DNA of 64,000 nt from assembly GCA_003240775.1 (NCBI GenBank), contig QFNI01000012.1, positions 1-64,000 of the forward strand. The letters are read 5' to 3'. Origin of the DNA: Mesorhizobium amorphae. Its GTDB lineage: Bacteria; Pseudomonadota; Alphaproteobacteria; Rhizobiales; Rhizobiaceae. The notes beneath the pieces were generated by a model. That model did no database searches and had not been told where the DNA came from. It saw nothing but the letters and a program-made list of their open reading frames with translations. Both the position numbers and the translations under genes were made by a program. How positions within the stretch are numbered: the stretch's first letter is position 1; each line of letters starts with the position of its first letter. This document shows positions 1 to 10,384 of the stretch, piece by piece.

Positions 1-873
1 CGAGGTCATCAGGCCAAGCGAGCCGAAGCCCTGCGCCACGATGTCGGACTGCACGTCGCCGTCGTAGTTCTTGCAAGCCCACACATAGCCGCCCGACCAC
101 TCCAAAGCGGAGGCCACCATGTCGTCGATCAGGCGATGCTCGTACCAGATCTTCCGCTTCTCGAACTCGGCCTTGAACTCGGCTTCGTAGACTTCCTGGA
201 AGATGTCCTTGAAGCGTCCGTCATAGGCCTTGAGGATGGTGTTCTTGGTGGAGAGATAGACGGGGTAGCCGCGGCCCAGGCCGTAGTTGAACGAAGCGCG
301 GGCGAACTCGCGGATGGATTCGTCCAGGTTGTACATGGCCATCGCCACGCCGGCGCCGGGCGACTGGAACACCTCGTGCTCGATGGTCTCCCCATTCTCG
401 CCCACGAACTTGATCGTGAGCGTGCCCTTGCCGGGGAACAGGAAGTCGGTGGCGCGGTACTGGTCGCCATAGGCGTGGCGGCCGACGATGATGGGCTGCG
501 TCCAGCCGGGCACGAGGCGCGGCACGTTGCGCATGATGATCGGCTCGCGGAAGATCACGCCGCCCAGGATGTTGCGGATCGTGCCGTTGGGCGACTTCCA
601 CATCTTCTTGAGCTTGAATTCCTCGACGCGGGCCTCGTCGGGCGTGATGGTCGCGCATTTCACGCCCACGCCGTGCTTCTTGATGGCGTTGGCGGAATCG
701 ATCGTCACCTGGTCGTTGGTGGCATCGCGATTCTCGACGGACAGGTCGTAATATTCGAGATCGATGTCGAGATAGGGGTGGATCAGCTTGTCCTTGATGA
801 ACTGCCAGATGATGCGGGTCATCTCGTCGCCGTCGAGTTCGACGACCGGATTTGCGACCTTGATCTTCGCCAT
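1..873 (-). CDS. icd: Isocitrate dehydrogenase (NADP+), 5' part only
   Basis: Oxidative decarboxylation of isocitrate to 2-oxoglutarate in the TCA cycle, cytosolic homodimer. The 291 codons seen start MAKIKVANPVVELDGDEMTR, the typical N-terminus of the monomer-type alphaproteobacterial/eukaryote-like NADP-IDH of about 404 residues, so roughly the last 110 residues lie beyond the left edge. Substrate-binding segments such as SPNGTIRNILGG and the downstream VPGWTQPIIVGRHAYGDQYR region are intact. The start is the ATG whose complement is at 871-873; no in-frame upstream start is as good. The gene is divergent from trmJ, and a promoter-like pair lies about 40 bp upstream of the start. Confidence 0.97.
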   Translation of the reverse strand, partial: MAKIKVANPVVELDGDEMTRIIWQFIKDKLIHPYLDIDLEYYDLSVENRDATNDQVTIDSANAIKKHGVGVKCATITPDEARVEEFKLKKMWKSPNGTIRNILGGVIFREPIIMRNVPRLVPGWTQPIIVGRHAYGDQYRATDFLFPGKGTLTIKFVGENGETIEHEVFQSPGAGVAMAMYNLDESIREFARASFNYGLGRGYPVYLSTKNTILKAYDGRFKDIFQEVYEAEFKAEFEKRKIWYEHRLIDDMVASALEWSGGYVWACKNYDGDVQSDIVAQGFGSLGLMTS

Positions 874-913
874 CGCGTAGGTGCCTCGTTGGGTGCGCTT
901 GAAGTTGGGCGGG

Positions 914-941
914 CTATAACAAAGGGGTGAGGGGGGCGCAA
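914..941 (-). promoter_or_regulatory. Candidate sigma-70 promoter of icd
   Basis: On the minus strand TTGCGC (936-941) and TTATAG (914-919) are separated by 16 bp, about 40 bp upstream of the icd start. The match is moderate and judged by eye only. Confidence 0.35.
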
Positions 942-990
942 ACGGCGGGACCTGTTCCGTCCGCTCCTTTTTCGTGGCAGGGACGCGCCC

Positions 991-1815
991 ATGCAGGACA
1001 CAGACACCAAACCCGTCATCGTGCTGGTGGAGCCCCAGCTCGGCGAGAACATCGGCATGGTCGCGCGCGCCATGGCGAATTTCGGGCTTTCCGAGCTGCG
1101 CCTCGTCAACCCGCGCGACGGCTGGCCCAACGAGAAGGCGCGCGCGGCAGCAAGCCGGGCCGACGGCGTGATCGACGGCACGGCCGTCTTTCCCGACCTT
1201 GCCTCGGCCATCGCCGACCTCCGCTTCGTCTATGCCACCACCGCGCGCGAGCGCGACAACTTCAAGGCGGTGCGCGCGCCCGTGGAAGCCGCGCGCACCT
1301 TGCGCCAGCGTGCAGGCGGCGGCGAGCGCTGCGGCATCCTGTTCGGCCGCGAGCGCTTCGGCCTCTACAACGAGGAAGTGGGCCTGGCCGACGAGATCGT
1401 GACCTTTCCCGTCGACCCCCAATACGCCTCGCTCAACATCGCCCAGGCCGTGCTGCTGATGGCCTATGAGTGGCGCAAGGCGGGTCTCGCGCATGAGACC
1501 GACACGGCCTTTGCCGGCCCCGAGGGCCAGGCCGCCACCAAGGCCGAGCTTCACAGCTTCTTTTCCCATCTCGAAAGCGCGCTCGACGCGCGCGGCTATT
1601 TCCGCCCCGAGGCGAAGAAGCCCAAGATGGTGGACAACCTGCGCGCGGTGCTGACGCGCCCCGCCTTCACCGAGGCCGAGATCAGGGTGCTGCGCGGCGT
1701 GCTCGCCTCGCTCGACTATTTCTCGCCCAAGAGCCCGCGCGGCAGCGGATATCCCGAGCGCAAGGCAGCCGACGACCGGGCAGGCGGCACGGGCCGCGGA
1801 GACGACCATGACTGA
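991..1815 (+). CDS. trmJ: tRNA/rRNA 2'-O-methyltransferase, TrmJ type (SPOUT)
   Basis: SAM-dependent 2'-O-methyltransferase of the SpoU/TrmH group 1, expected to modify position 32 of tRNAs. Motif 1 appears near the N-terminus as PQLGENIGMVARAMANFG, and the knot motif as YASLNIAQAVLLMAYEW around residues 145-160, including the conserved N and Q of the SAM-binding knot. The protein has 274 aa, close to the family length of about 250-280. The ATG is preceded by AGGGA. Its last 8 bp overlap the start of murI, so the two are probably translated together. The assignment to TrmJ rather than another group 1 member is by family resemblance. Confidence 0.88.
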   Translation: MQDTDTKPVIVLVEPQLGENIGMVARAMANFGLSELRLVNPRDGWPNEKARAAASRADGVIDGTAVFPDLASAIADLRFVYATTARERDNFKAVRAPVEAARTLRQRAGGGERCGILFGRERFGLYNEEVGLADEIVTFPVDPQYASLNIAQAVLLMAYEWRKAGLAHETDTAFAGPEGQAATKAELHSFFSHLESALDARGYFRPEAKKPKMVDNLRAVLTRPAFTEAEIRVLRGVLASLDYFSPKSPRGSGYPERKAADDRAGGTGRGDDHD

Positions 1816-2587
1816 TCGCCCCGTGCTCCTGTTCGATTCCGGCATCGGCGGGCTGACCGTGCTGCGCGAGGCGCGCGTGATCATGCCGGGGCGGCGCTTC
1901 GTTTATGTGGCTGATGATGCGGCCTTTCCCTATGGCGCCTGGGAGGAGGACGCGCTCAAGGCGCGCATCGTGGAACTCGTCGGGCGCCTGATCGCCGAGC
2001 ACGAGCCCGAGATATTCATGATCCCCTGCAACACGGCGTCCACGCTGGTGCTGGGGGAGCTGCGCGCGGCCTACCCCAAAACCCCCTTCGTCGGCACCGT
2101 GCCCGCGATCAAGCCCGCGGCCGAGCGGACCCGGTCGGGCCTCGTCTCGGTGCTGGCCACGCCCGGCACCGTGAAGCGGCAATACACGCGCGACCTGATC
2201 CGCGACTGGGCGTCGAAATGCCATGTGCGGCTCGTCGGCAGCGAGAACCTCGCGCGGCTGGCCGAGACCTACATGCGCGAGGGCTTCGTGGACGAGGACG
2301 CCGTTCATGCGGAGATCGCGCCCTGCTTCGTGGAGCAGGACGGGCGGCGCACCGACATCGTGGTGCTCGCCTGTACGCACTATCCGTTTCTGGTGAACCG
2401 GATGCGCAAGACCGCGCCCTGGCCGGTGGACTGGCTCGACCCGGCCGAAGCGATTGCGCGCCGCGCGCTGTCGCTCTTGCCTGAAGCGGTCGAGGGCGCG
2501 AGCGGGCCGGATATTGCGGTGTTCACGTCGGGGGAGGTGGATTTCGTGACGCGCCGGCTGATGCAGGGATTTGGGTTGGAGGTGTGA
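1808..2587 (+). CDS. murI: Glutamate racemase
   Basis: Interconverts L- and D-glutamate for peptidoglycan. The two catalytic cysteines are present, C74 in PCNTAS and C189 in ACTHYPF, as is the N-terminal DSGIGG loop with its catalytic Asp. The 259 aa match the usual 260-270. It overlaps trmJ by 8 bp. It is followed by a 368-bp gap holding a large inverted repeat and then rpsD. Confidence 0.95.
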   Translation: MTDRPVLLFDSGIGGLTVLREARVIMPGRRFVYVADDAAFPYGAWEEDALKARIVELVGRLIAEHEPEIFMIPCNTASTLVLGELRAAYPKTPFVGTVPAIKPAAERTRSGLVSVLATPGTVKRQYTRDLIRDWASKCHVRLVGSENLARLAETYMREGFVDEDAVHAEIAPCFVEQDGRRTDIVVLACTHYPFLVNRMRKTAPWPVDWLDPAEAIARRALSLLPEAVEGASGPDIAVFTSGEVDFVTRRLMQGFGLEV

Positions 2588-2601
2588 GGGGCGGGACCGA
2601 T

Positions 2602-2746
2602 ACCCCCACCCTGTATCCCTCCCCTCAAGGGGGAGGGAGGGCGTCGACGATCCAGTCAACCTCCAAGCGTGGCACCTGGCATTCGAGGAGAAGCGCGGCG
2701 CGTTTGTCCGCCCTCCCCCTTGAGGGGAGGGATACAGGGTGGGGGT
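2602..2746. repeat. Perfect 36-bp inverted repeat around a 73-bp spacer
   Basis: The left arm (2602-2637) and right arm (2711-2746) are exact reverse complements over 36 bp, separated by 73 bp. Each arm is also nearly self-complementary (CCCTCCCC-tcaag-GGGGAGGG), so each can form its own small hairpin. Arms of this CCCTCCCC/GGGGAGGG type resemble dispersed intergenic repeats seen in rhizobial genomes; this is recollection, not a search. The element fills the first half of the murI-rpsD gap (2588-2955), which holds no gene, and may also stop transcription out of murI. Confidence 0.9.
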
Positions 2747-2776
2747 GACGCCGCCACCTCTCCGGCGCCCCCAACA

Positions 2777-2804
2777 TTGACACAAGCCCCGATCTCCCTT
2801 ATCC
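2777..2804 (+). promoter_or_regulatory. Candidate promoter of rpsD
   Basis: TTGACA at 2777-2782 and TTATCC at 2799-2804 with a 16-bp spacer. This leaves a leader of about 145 nt before rpsD. The -35 is a perfect consensus and the -10 is weak. Confidence 0.45.
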
Positions 2805-2955
2805 GCCCCCTCACACCGGCGGCTCGCGCCTCCGGTGCTGTCCGACGTGTCCCGTGAGCCGCCTGCGCGGTTCTGTCAGGCTTTCGAGCCAGAGGAGGGC
2901 GCGTTTCCTTGGGGTCCTGCTTCGTGCGGGCCCTCCAACCTGTTGAGGAAATGCG

Positions 2956-3573
2956 ATGAGCAAGCGCGAATCCGCGAAATACAAGATCGACCGCCGTCTG
3001 GGCGAGAACATCTGGGGCCGCCCGAAGTCCCCGGTGAACCGCCGCGAATACGGCCCCGGCCAGCACGGCCAGCGCCGCAAGGGCAAGATGTCCGACTTCG
3101 GCCTGCAGCTCCGCGCCAAGCAGAAGCTGAAGGGCCACTACGGCGACATCTCGGAGAAGCAGTTCCGCAAGACCTATGACGAGGCCAACCGCCGCAAGGG
3201 CGACACCTCGGAGAACCTGATCGGCCTGCTCGAGTCGCGTCTGGACGCGGTGGTGTACCGCGCGAAGTTCGTGCCGACGATCTTCGCCGCGCGCCAGTTC
3301 GTCAACCACGGCCATGTCAACGTCAACGGCCGCCGCACCAACATCGGCTCCTACCGCTGCAAGCCGGGCGACGTGATCGAGGTGCGCGAGAAGTCGAAGC
3401 AGCTCGTGATCGTGCTCGAATCCGTGGCGCTCGCCGAGCGCGACGTGCCCGACTACATCGAAGCCGACCACAACAAGATGACCGCCACCTTCGGCCGCGT
3501 GCCGGGCCTGGGCGACGTGCCGTTCGCGGTGCAAATGGAACCCAACCTCGTGGTCGAGTTCTACTCGCGCTAA
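2956..3573 (+). CDS. rpsD: 30S ribosomal protein S4
   Basis: Primary 16S rRNA-binding protein of the small subunit. It shows the N-terminal S4 fold (KYKIDRRLGENIWGRPKSP), then the S4 RNA-binding domain from about residue 90 (LESRLDAVVYRAKFVPT, VNHGHVNVNGR). The length of 205 aa is standard. GAGGA at 2945-2949 precedes the ATG. It stands alone as a monocistronic unit, as is common in rhizobia, away from the alpha operon, with its own promoter-like sequence and a strong terminator just downstream. Confidence 0.99.
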   Translation: MSKRESAKYKIDRRLGENIWGRPKSPVNRREYGPGQHGQRRKGKMSDFGLQLRAKQKLKGHYGDISEKQFRKTYDEANRRKGDTSENLIGLLESRLDAVVYRAKFVPTIFAARQFVNHGHVNVNGRRTNIGSYRCKPGDVIEVREKSKQLVIVLESVALAERDVPDYIEADHNKMTATFGRVPGLGDVPFAVQMEPNLVVEFYSR

Positions 3574-3596
3574 GCGAACCCCATCCCGTTTCGAAG

Positions 3597-3627
3597 AGGC
3601 CGCGCCCCGTGCGCGGCCTTTTTGTTT
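3597..3627 (+). terminator. Intrinsic terminator of rpsD
   Basis: A 9-bp perfect GC-rich stem (AGGCCGCGC, 3597-3605, pairing with 3611-3619), a 5-nt loop and the U-rich tail TTTTTGTTT. It lies 24 bp after the rpsD stop. Confidence 0.9.
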
Positions 3628-3653
3628 GAACCGCGCTGCGGTAGGAGCGGCCC

Positions 3654-4490
3654 ATGACCCTGCATGTCGCCCCTGTTTCCGACGAAGAAGCCGGCACGCA
3701 CCCGATGTTTCGGGAAGCGCCGCGTTCGGTCGAGTTCAACAAGCTGCGCAAGCGCCTGCTGCGCAACGTCCGCCAGGCGCTCGAAGATTTCCGCATGGTC
3801 GAGCCCGGCGCGCGCTGGCTCGTGGCGCTGTCGGGCGGCAAGGATTCCTACGGGCTTCTTTCGCTGCTGCTCGACTTGAAATGGCGCGGGCTCCTGCCGG
3901 TCGAGCTTCTCGCCTGCAACCTCGATCAGGGCCAGCCGAACTTTCCCGCCCATGTGCTGCCGGACTGGCTCTCGCACCACGGCATCCCCCACCGGATCGA
4001 GCGGCGCGACACCTATTCGATCGTCACCGAGAAGGTGCCGGAGGGTGCCACCTACTGCTCGCTCTGCTCACGGCTGAGGCGCGCCAATCTCTACCGCGTG
4101 GCGCGCGAGGAGGGCTGCACGGCGCTGGTGCTCGGGCACCACCGCGAGGACATCCTGGAAACCTTCATGATGAACCTGATGCATGGCGGGCGGCTCGCCG
4201 CCATGCCGCCCAAGCTGCGCAACGACGAGGGCGATCTGCTGGTGCTGCGCCCGCTTTCCTTCTGCGCGGAAGACGACCTCGCGCGCTTCGCGGAGGCCAT
4301 GCGCTTTCCGATCATCCCCTGCGATCTCTGCGGCAGCCAGGAGGGGCTTCAGCGCAACCTCACCAAGGCCATGCTGGACGACCTCGAACGCCGGATGCCC
4401 GGCCGCAAGGACACGATGCTGCGCGCGCTGTCCCAGGCGCGGCCCTCGCACCTCCTGGACCGCAGCCTGTTCGACTTCGCCTCGATCTGA
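3654..4490 (+). CDS. ttcA: tRNA 2-thiocytidine(32) synthetase
   Basis: ATP-dependent Fe-S enzyme that thiolates C32 of tRNA. The PP-loop SGGKDS is at residues 60-65. The Fe-S/catalytic cysteine pairs are CSLC (135, 138) and CDLC (223, 226), and GHHREDILET is present. The 278 aa agree with the family. The ATG is preceded by AGGAG. The gene ends 4 bp before the convergent stop of the MFS exporter. Confidence 0.95.
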   Translation: MTLHVAPVSDEEAGTHPMFREAPRSVEFNKLRKRLLRNVRQALEDFRMVEPGARWLVALSGGKDSYGLLSLLLDLKWRGLLPVELLACNLDQGQPNFPAHVLPDWLSHHGIPHRIERRDTYSIVTEKVPEGATYCSLCSRLRRANLYRVAREEGCTALVLGHHREDILETFMMNLMHGGRLAAMPPKLRNDEGDLLVLRPLSFCAEDDLARFAEAMRFPIIPCDLCGSQEGLQRNLTKAMLDDLERRMPGRKDTMLRALSQARPSHLLDRSLFDFASI

Positions 4491-4494
4491 GCGG

Positions 4495-5760
4495 TCAGTG
4501 CACGTCGGGCGCGGCACCTGGCTGGGGGCTGTGCGAGCCGAAGAGCTTGCCGCGCTCGGCGATCAGCACGAACACCAGCGCACCCGCCGCGACCGCAGTG
4601 AAGCCGAGCGCGAGGGGCGTGGTCGTGCCGTCGAAGGACTGGCCGATCAACGCCCCCACGATGCCGCCGCCGAGCGTCTGCATGAAGCCCTGCACCGAGG
4701 ACGCGGCGCCTGCGATGTGGCCGAGCGGCTCCATCGCGAGCGCGTTGAAGTTCGAGCCGATCCAGCCGAACTGGAACATGGCGATGGCGAACAGCACGAT
4801 GAACACGGGAAGCGGCACCTCGCCCGTCAGCGACCAGGCGAGCCAGATCGCGCTGACCGCGAAGAAGCCGAGCACCGCCCCATGCGAGAGCCGGCGCATG
4901 CCGAGCGTGCCCACGAGCCGCGAGTTGAGGAAGGACGAGACGGCCATCAGCCCCGCCACCACCGCGAACACCACGGGGAACCAGACGCCCAAGCCGTAGA
5001 TGCCGACATAGATCTGCTGGGCGGAATTGATGAAGCCGAACAGCGCGCCGAAGATGATGGTGGAGGCGAGCGTGTAGCCGAGCGACATGCGGTTGGTGAA
5101 CACCTGCGCGAAGGCGCCCGCCACCGAGCCCAGGCTGATCGCGCGCCGCCGCGCGGGCTCCAGCGTCTCGGGCATGCGGAACGCCGCCCACAGCGAGATG
5201 GCGAGCGCGATCAGGCCCATCACCGCAAAGATCATGTGCCATTCGCTGAAGATCATCACGAGCTGGCCGATGGAGGGCGCGACCACCGGGATCACCATGA
5301 ACACCATGAAGATCAGCGACATGACCTCCGCCATCTGCCGCCCGCCGAAGCGGTCGCGCACCATGGAAACGGCGATCACGCGGGTGGAGGCGGCGCCGAT
5401 GCCCTGCACGAAGCGCAGCGCGAGCAGCGTTTCGAAGGTGGGCGCGAAGGCTGCGGCGAGCGCTGCCAGCACATAGATGCTCAACCCCACCAGCAAGGGC
5501 CCGCGCCGGCCGAAACGGTCCGACAGCGGCCCATAGGCGAGAAGTGCGACGCCGAGCCCCCCGAAATAGGCGCTGATCACATATTGCCGGTGGTTCTCGT
5601 TCTGGACGCCCAGGCTCTCGCCGATCTGCTGGAGGCCGGGCAGCATGATGTCGATGGCGAGCGCGTTGAGCGCCATGAGCGCGGCCGCAAGAGCGATGAA
5701 CTCCCAGCGCGGAATTCCCAAAGACTTCTCGGGCGACAGCGGGACGACCTGCTGATCCAT
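4495..5760 (-). CDS. Bcr/CflA-type MFS multidrug exporter
   Basis: Inner-membrane proton-driven antiporter of the drug:H+ (12-TM) group. The signature between TM2 and TM3, GPLSDRFGRRGPLL, and the motif C-like region around residues 145-170 are visible, with about twelve hydrophobic segments in 421 aa. The closest named relatives are Bcr (bicyclomycin) and CflA; the substrate cannot be read from sequence. It is a single gene whose start lies 23 bp from the terminator that closes the upstream purL-bolA-grxD transcript, so it has its own short promoter region. Confidence 0.88.
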   Translation of the reverse strand: MDQQVVPLSPEKSLGIPRWEFIALAAALMALNALAIDIMLPGLQQIGESLGVQNENHRQYVISAYFGGLGVALLAYGPLSDRFGRRGPLLVGLSIYVLAALAAAFAPTFETLLALRFVQGIGAASTRVIAVSMVRDRFGGRQMAEVMSLIFMVFMVIPVVAPSIGQLVMIFSEWHMIFAVMGLIALAISLWAAFRMPETLEPARRRAISLGSVAGAFAQVFTNRMSLGYTLASTIIFGALFGFINSAQQIYVGIYGLGVWFPVVFAVVAGLMAVSSFLNSRLVGTLGMRRLSHGAVLGFFAVSAIWLAWSLTGEVPLPVFIVLFAIAMFQFGWIGSNFNALAMEPLGHIAGAASSVQGFMQTLGGGIVGALIGQSFDGTTTPLALGFTAVAAGALVFVLIAERGKLFGSHSPQPGAAPDVH

Positions 5761-5782
5761 GGGAACGCTCCAAGACAGGGCA

Positions 5783-5813
5783 CAAAAGAAAATGCGCCGG
5801 AGGGCCGGCGCAT
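5783..5813 (-). terminator. Intrinsic terminator of the purine-bolA-grxD operon
   Basis: On the minus strand a perfect 9-bp stem (complement of 5805-5813 pairing with 5792-5800), a 4-nt loop and TTTTCTTTT. It sits 72 bp downstream of the grxD stop. Confidence 0.88.
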
Positions 5814-5885
5814 CGTCGACAGTTGCAGCTAATTAGGCCCGCCTGCCCGGTCTATCAATCCGGAAAGGCGGGGAAAACCGATCGC

Positions 5886-6221
5886 TCAGGCGGCGCCCTT
5901 GGCGCTGATGCCCTTTTCTTCGAGGAACGACTGCAATTCGCCCGCCTGGAACATCTCGCGGATGATGTCGCAGCCGCCCACGAACTCGCCCTTCACATAG
6001 AGCTGGGGGATGGTGGGCCAGGAGGAATAGTCCTTGATGCCCTGGCGCAGCTCGTTGGAGGTCAGCACGTTGACGCCTTTGTAGTCGACGCCGAGATAGT
6101 CGAGGATCTGCACGACCTGACCGGAGAAGCCGCACTGCGGGAAGCCCGGCGTGCCCTTCATGAACAGCACGACGTCGCTGCTCTTCACTTCGCTGTCTAT
6201 ATAGTCGTTGATGCCGGTCAT
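5886..6221 (-). CDS. grxD: Monothiol glutaredoxin (Grx4 type)
   Basis: CGFS-type glutaredoxin that carries [2Fe-2S] clusters and works with BolA proteins in iron-sulphur trafficking. The CGFS site starts at C30; the cis-Pro segment WPTIPQLYVKGEFVGGCD is present. Length is 111 aa from the ATG at 6221, chosen because AGGAG stands 8 nt upstream; a longer frame to 6263 has no such site. It follows bolA by 67 bp, and the pairing fits the known Grx4-BolA complex. Confidence 0.96.
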   Translation of the reverse strand: MTGINDYIDSEVKSSDVVLFMKGTPGFPQCGFSGQVVQILDYLGVDYKGVNVLTSNELRQGIKDYSSWPTIPQLYVKGEFVGGCDIIREMFQAGELQSFLEEKGISAKGAA

Positions 6222-6288
6222 GGGGAGCTCCTGTCTGCCCGTGGCGGCTCTGAGGGGCGCCACGCGGGGATCGTCAACCGGCTAGATA

Positions 6289-6521
6289 TCACTCCGGCGC
6301 GCTGGTTTGAAGGGCGAGCGCGTGAAGCACGCCGCCCATCTTCCCCTGCAGCGCCTTGTAGACCATCTGGTGCTGCTGCACGCGGCTCTTGCCGCGGAAG
6401 CTCTCGGCCACGACCTCCGCCGCGTAGTGGTCGCCATCGCCTGCGAGGTCGCGGATGGTGACCTGGGCATCGGGGATGCCCTCGCGGATCATCGCCTCGA
6501 TATCGCGCGCATCCATCGGCA

Positions 6522-6522
<1 letters not shown>
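6289..6522 (-). CDS. bolA: BolA-family protein
   Basis: Small [2Fe-2S]-cluster partner of CGFS glutaredoxins. The 77 aa show the class II KH-like fold signature, with the conserved helix-turn H residue in RVQQHQMVYKALQGKMGGVLHALAL and the C-H loop region GDGDHYAAEVVAESFRGKS. The start overlaps the purL stop by 1 bp (TGATG), so its translation is coupled to purL. It could equally be called an IbaG/YrbA-type member. Confidence 0.93.
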
Positions 6523-8732
<2,210 letters not shown>

Positions 8733-8761
8733 GTGATCAGTCCAGGGTCAGGTGCCGGGGG

Positions 8762-9175
8762 TCAGGCAGAAGCGTCGCAGGAGGAAGACCCGCCCGCCCA
8801 GCGCGCGATGTCGGCATTGATGCGCGAGCCCAGCGGCTCGTCGAGAAGGGGGCCGAAGCTTTCGACGCGGGCCGAGTTGCCACGCGCCTGGACCACCAGA
8901 AGCGGGCGCCCGCCGAAATTGCGGCGCGGCACGAGCAGGAAGCGCGGCTGGCCCGAATGGGAGTTCAGCTCGTTGGCGAAGGCATAGGCGCGAAAGGCCG
9001 GGTCCTTGCTCGCGAACCAGCACTGGTAGGCCGCGCGCCCGACCTGCTCCATGGAGCGCAGCGCCGCGCTCTTGCCGCCGCCGCCGGCACTCTCCACGCG
9101 CGCCGGGGGCTTGGACTGGCAGGCCGTGAGGCCCACCGCGACCAGCGCCACGGCTGCGAAAGCGAGCCGCTTCAC
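8762..9175 (-). CDS. Putative lipoprotein of unknown function
   Basis: I do not recognise the family. The 137-aa product starts with a lipoprotein signal (MKRLAFAAVALVAVGLTACQ, lipobox LTAC with C19), then a short polar linker and an alpha/beta-looking domain with RFLLVPRRNFGGRPLLVVQA and a near-C-terminal cysteine. The start overlaps the purQ stop by 4 bp and the end is 29 bp before purL, so it is translated inside the purine operon although it is exported. No link to purine synthesis is evident from sequence. Confidence 0.75.
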   Translation of the reverse strand: MKRLAFAAVALVAVGLTACQSKPPARVESAGGGGKSAALRSMEQVGRAAYQCWFASKDPAFRAYAFANELNSHSGQPRFLLVPRRNFGGRPLLVVQARGNSARVESFGPLLDEPLGSRINADIARWAGGSSSCDASA

Positions 9176-9840
9176 GCCGCCACCTTGAGCGCGCTCGCGA
9201 AGATGCCGCGCCCGTCGAGCCCGCCATGGGCCGCTTCGATCAGGTTTTCGGGATGGGGCATCATGCCCAGCACGTTGCCGGCCTCGTTGGTGATGCCTGC
9301 GATGTGGTTGAGCGAGCCGTTGGGGTTGGTGCCCTCGGCGTAGCGGAACACCACCTGGCCTTGGCCCTCGATGCGAGCGAGCGTGTCGGGCTCGGCGAAG
9401 AAGTTGCCGTCATGGTGGGCCACGGGGCAGCGGATGATCTGGCCGGGCGCGTAAGCGCGCGTGAAGAGCGTGTCGGCGTTGGCCACTTCGAGCTTCACTT
9501 CGCGGCAGACGAATTTGAGCGAGGCGTTGCGCATGAGAGCGCCGGGCAGGAGGCCGGCTTCGAGCAGGATCTGGAACCCGTTGCACACGCCGATCACGGT
9601 CACGCCGCGGCGCGCGGCATCCGCCACCGCGCGCATCACGGGCATCCGGGCAGCGATGGCCCCGCAGCGCAGATAGTCGCCATAGGAGAAGCCGCCGGGG
9701 ATCACGATGAGGTCGACGGCGGGGATTTCCGTGTCGGTCTGCCAGACGGTGAGGGGCGGCTCGCCGGCAATCTTGGAAAGCGCCGCGATCATGTCGCGAT
9801 CGCGGTTGAGGCCGGGAAGAAGAACGACAGCGGATTTCAT
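9172..9840 (-). CDS. purQ: FGAM synthase glutaminase subunit PurQ
   Basis: Class I glutamine amidotransferase that feeds ammonia to PurL. The nucleophile is C86 in GVCNGFQ, and the His/Glu of the triad lie in the C-terminal MMPHPENLIE. The IPGGFSYGDYLRCGA oxyanion region is intact. The 222-aa form from ATG 9840 is chosen over a 227-aa extension because the family begins MKSAVV. The end overlaps the lipoprotein start by 4 bp. Confidence 0.97.
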   Translation of the reverse strand: MKSAVVLLPGLNRDRDMIAALSKIAGEPPLTVWQTDTEIPAVDLIVIPGGFSYGDYLRCGAIAARMPVMRAVADAARRGVTVIGVCNGFQILLEAGLLPGALMRNASLKFVCREVKLEVANADTLFTRAYAPGQIIRCPVAHHDGNFFAEPDTLARIEGQGQVVFRYAEGTNPNGSLNHIAGITNEAGNVLGMMPHPENLIEAAHGGLDGRGIFASALKVAA

Positions 9841-9844
9841 GGGT

Positions 9845-10384
9845 TCACCGAACAACCTGTGAGGCGAGCGAGCGGAGCGCCTTGTCGCCGTTCCTGCGCG
9901 CCGTCTTGCGATCCGCCGCCACCGAGCGCATCAAGAGCAGCGAGCCGTCCTGATAAAGCGTGTAGGTGGCGGAATAGGTGCCTTCGAAGATGCGGACGTC
10001 GCTGACGAAGCCGACGGCACCCTTCAGATCCGAGCGCTCGAGCCCGTAGCACTCCCCGCCCGTCTTCTCCGCATTCGCGCGGCAGATGTCGAGCATGGTC
10101 CGGGCGGTGGTTTGGCCCTCGCGGACGCGGCCTTCCATGCCGGCGGGAGCGGCGGACAGCTGCATGTCGATGGCCGTCATGCCGCCTTCGCAGGCGAGGC
10201 ATGCGAGAGTGAGCCGCGCGGCTTCCTTGCGCGGCGACCATTGGGCCGGGGGAAAGGCGCCCGCGTCGACCTCGACCCCGGTCAGGTCGCCGAGCGCCAT
10301 TTCGGCCTGCACTGCAACAGTGCCGCACAGAAGCGACAACCCGGTTGCGACAAGTGTTGCACAGCGAAGCTTGCGGACCATCAT
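9845..10384 (-). CDS. Secreted protein of unknown function
   Basis: Unrecognised. The 179 aa open with a cleavable signal peptide (about residues 1-28, ending VAVQA). The mature part contains CLACEGG and a later ICRANAEKTGGECYGLE, so four cysteines that could form disulphides in the periplasm. It starts on an ATG overlapping the kptA stop by 4 bp and ends 4 bp before purQ. By eye, base composition here and in kptA is less GC-rich at third positions than in the neighbouring pur genes, which may indicate later insertion. Confidence 0.7.
   Translation of the reverse strand: MMVRKLRCATLVATGLSLLCGTVAVQAEMALGDLTGVEVDAGAFPPAQWSPRKEAARLTLACLACEGGMTAIDMQLSAAPAGMEGRVREGQTTARTMLDICRANAEKTGGECYGLERSDLKGAVGFVSDVRIFEGTYSATYTLYQDGSLLLMRSVAADRKTARRNGDKALRSLASQVVR

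Noticed and set aside
2843..2942. Possible S4-autoregulatory leader in front of rpsD
   Set aside because: Only a 7-bp GGAGGGC/GCCCTCC pairing could be found, too short and unspecific to claim a ribosomal-protein leader.
3626..5832. Long plus-strand frames reading past ttcA and opposite the MFS exporter
   Set aside because: Overlap the confirmed ttcA and MFS genes in other frames; no recognisable domain.
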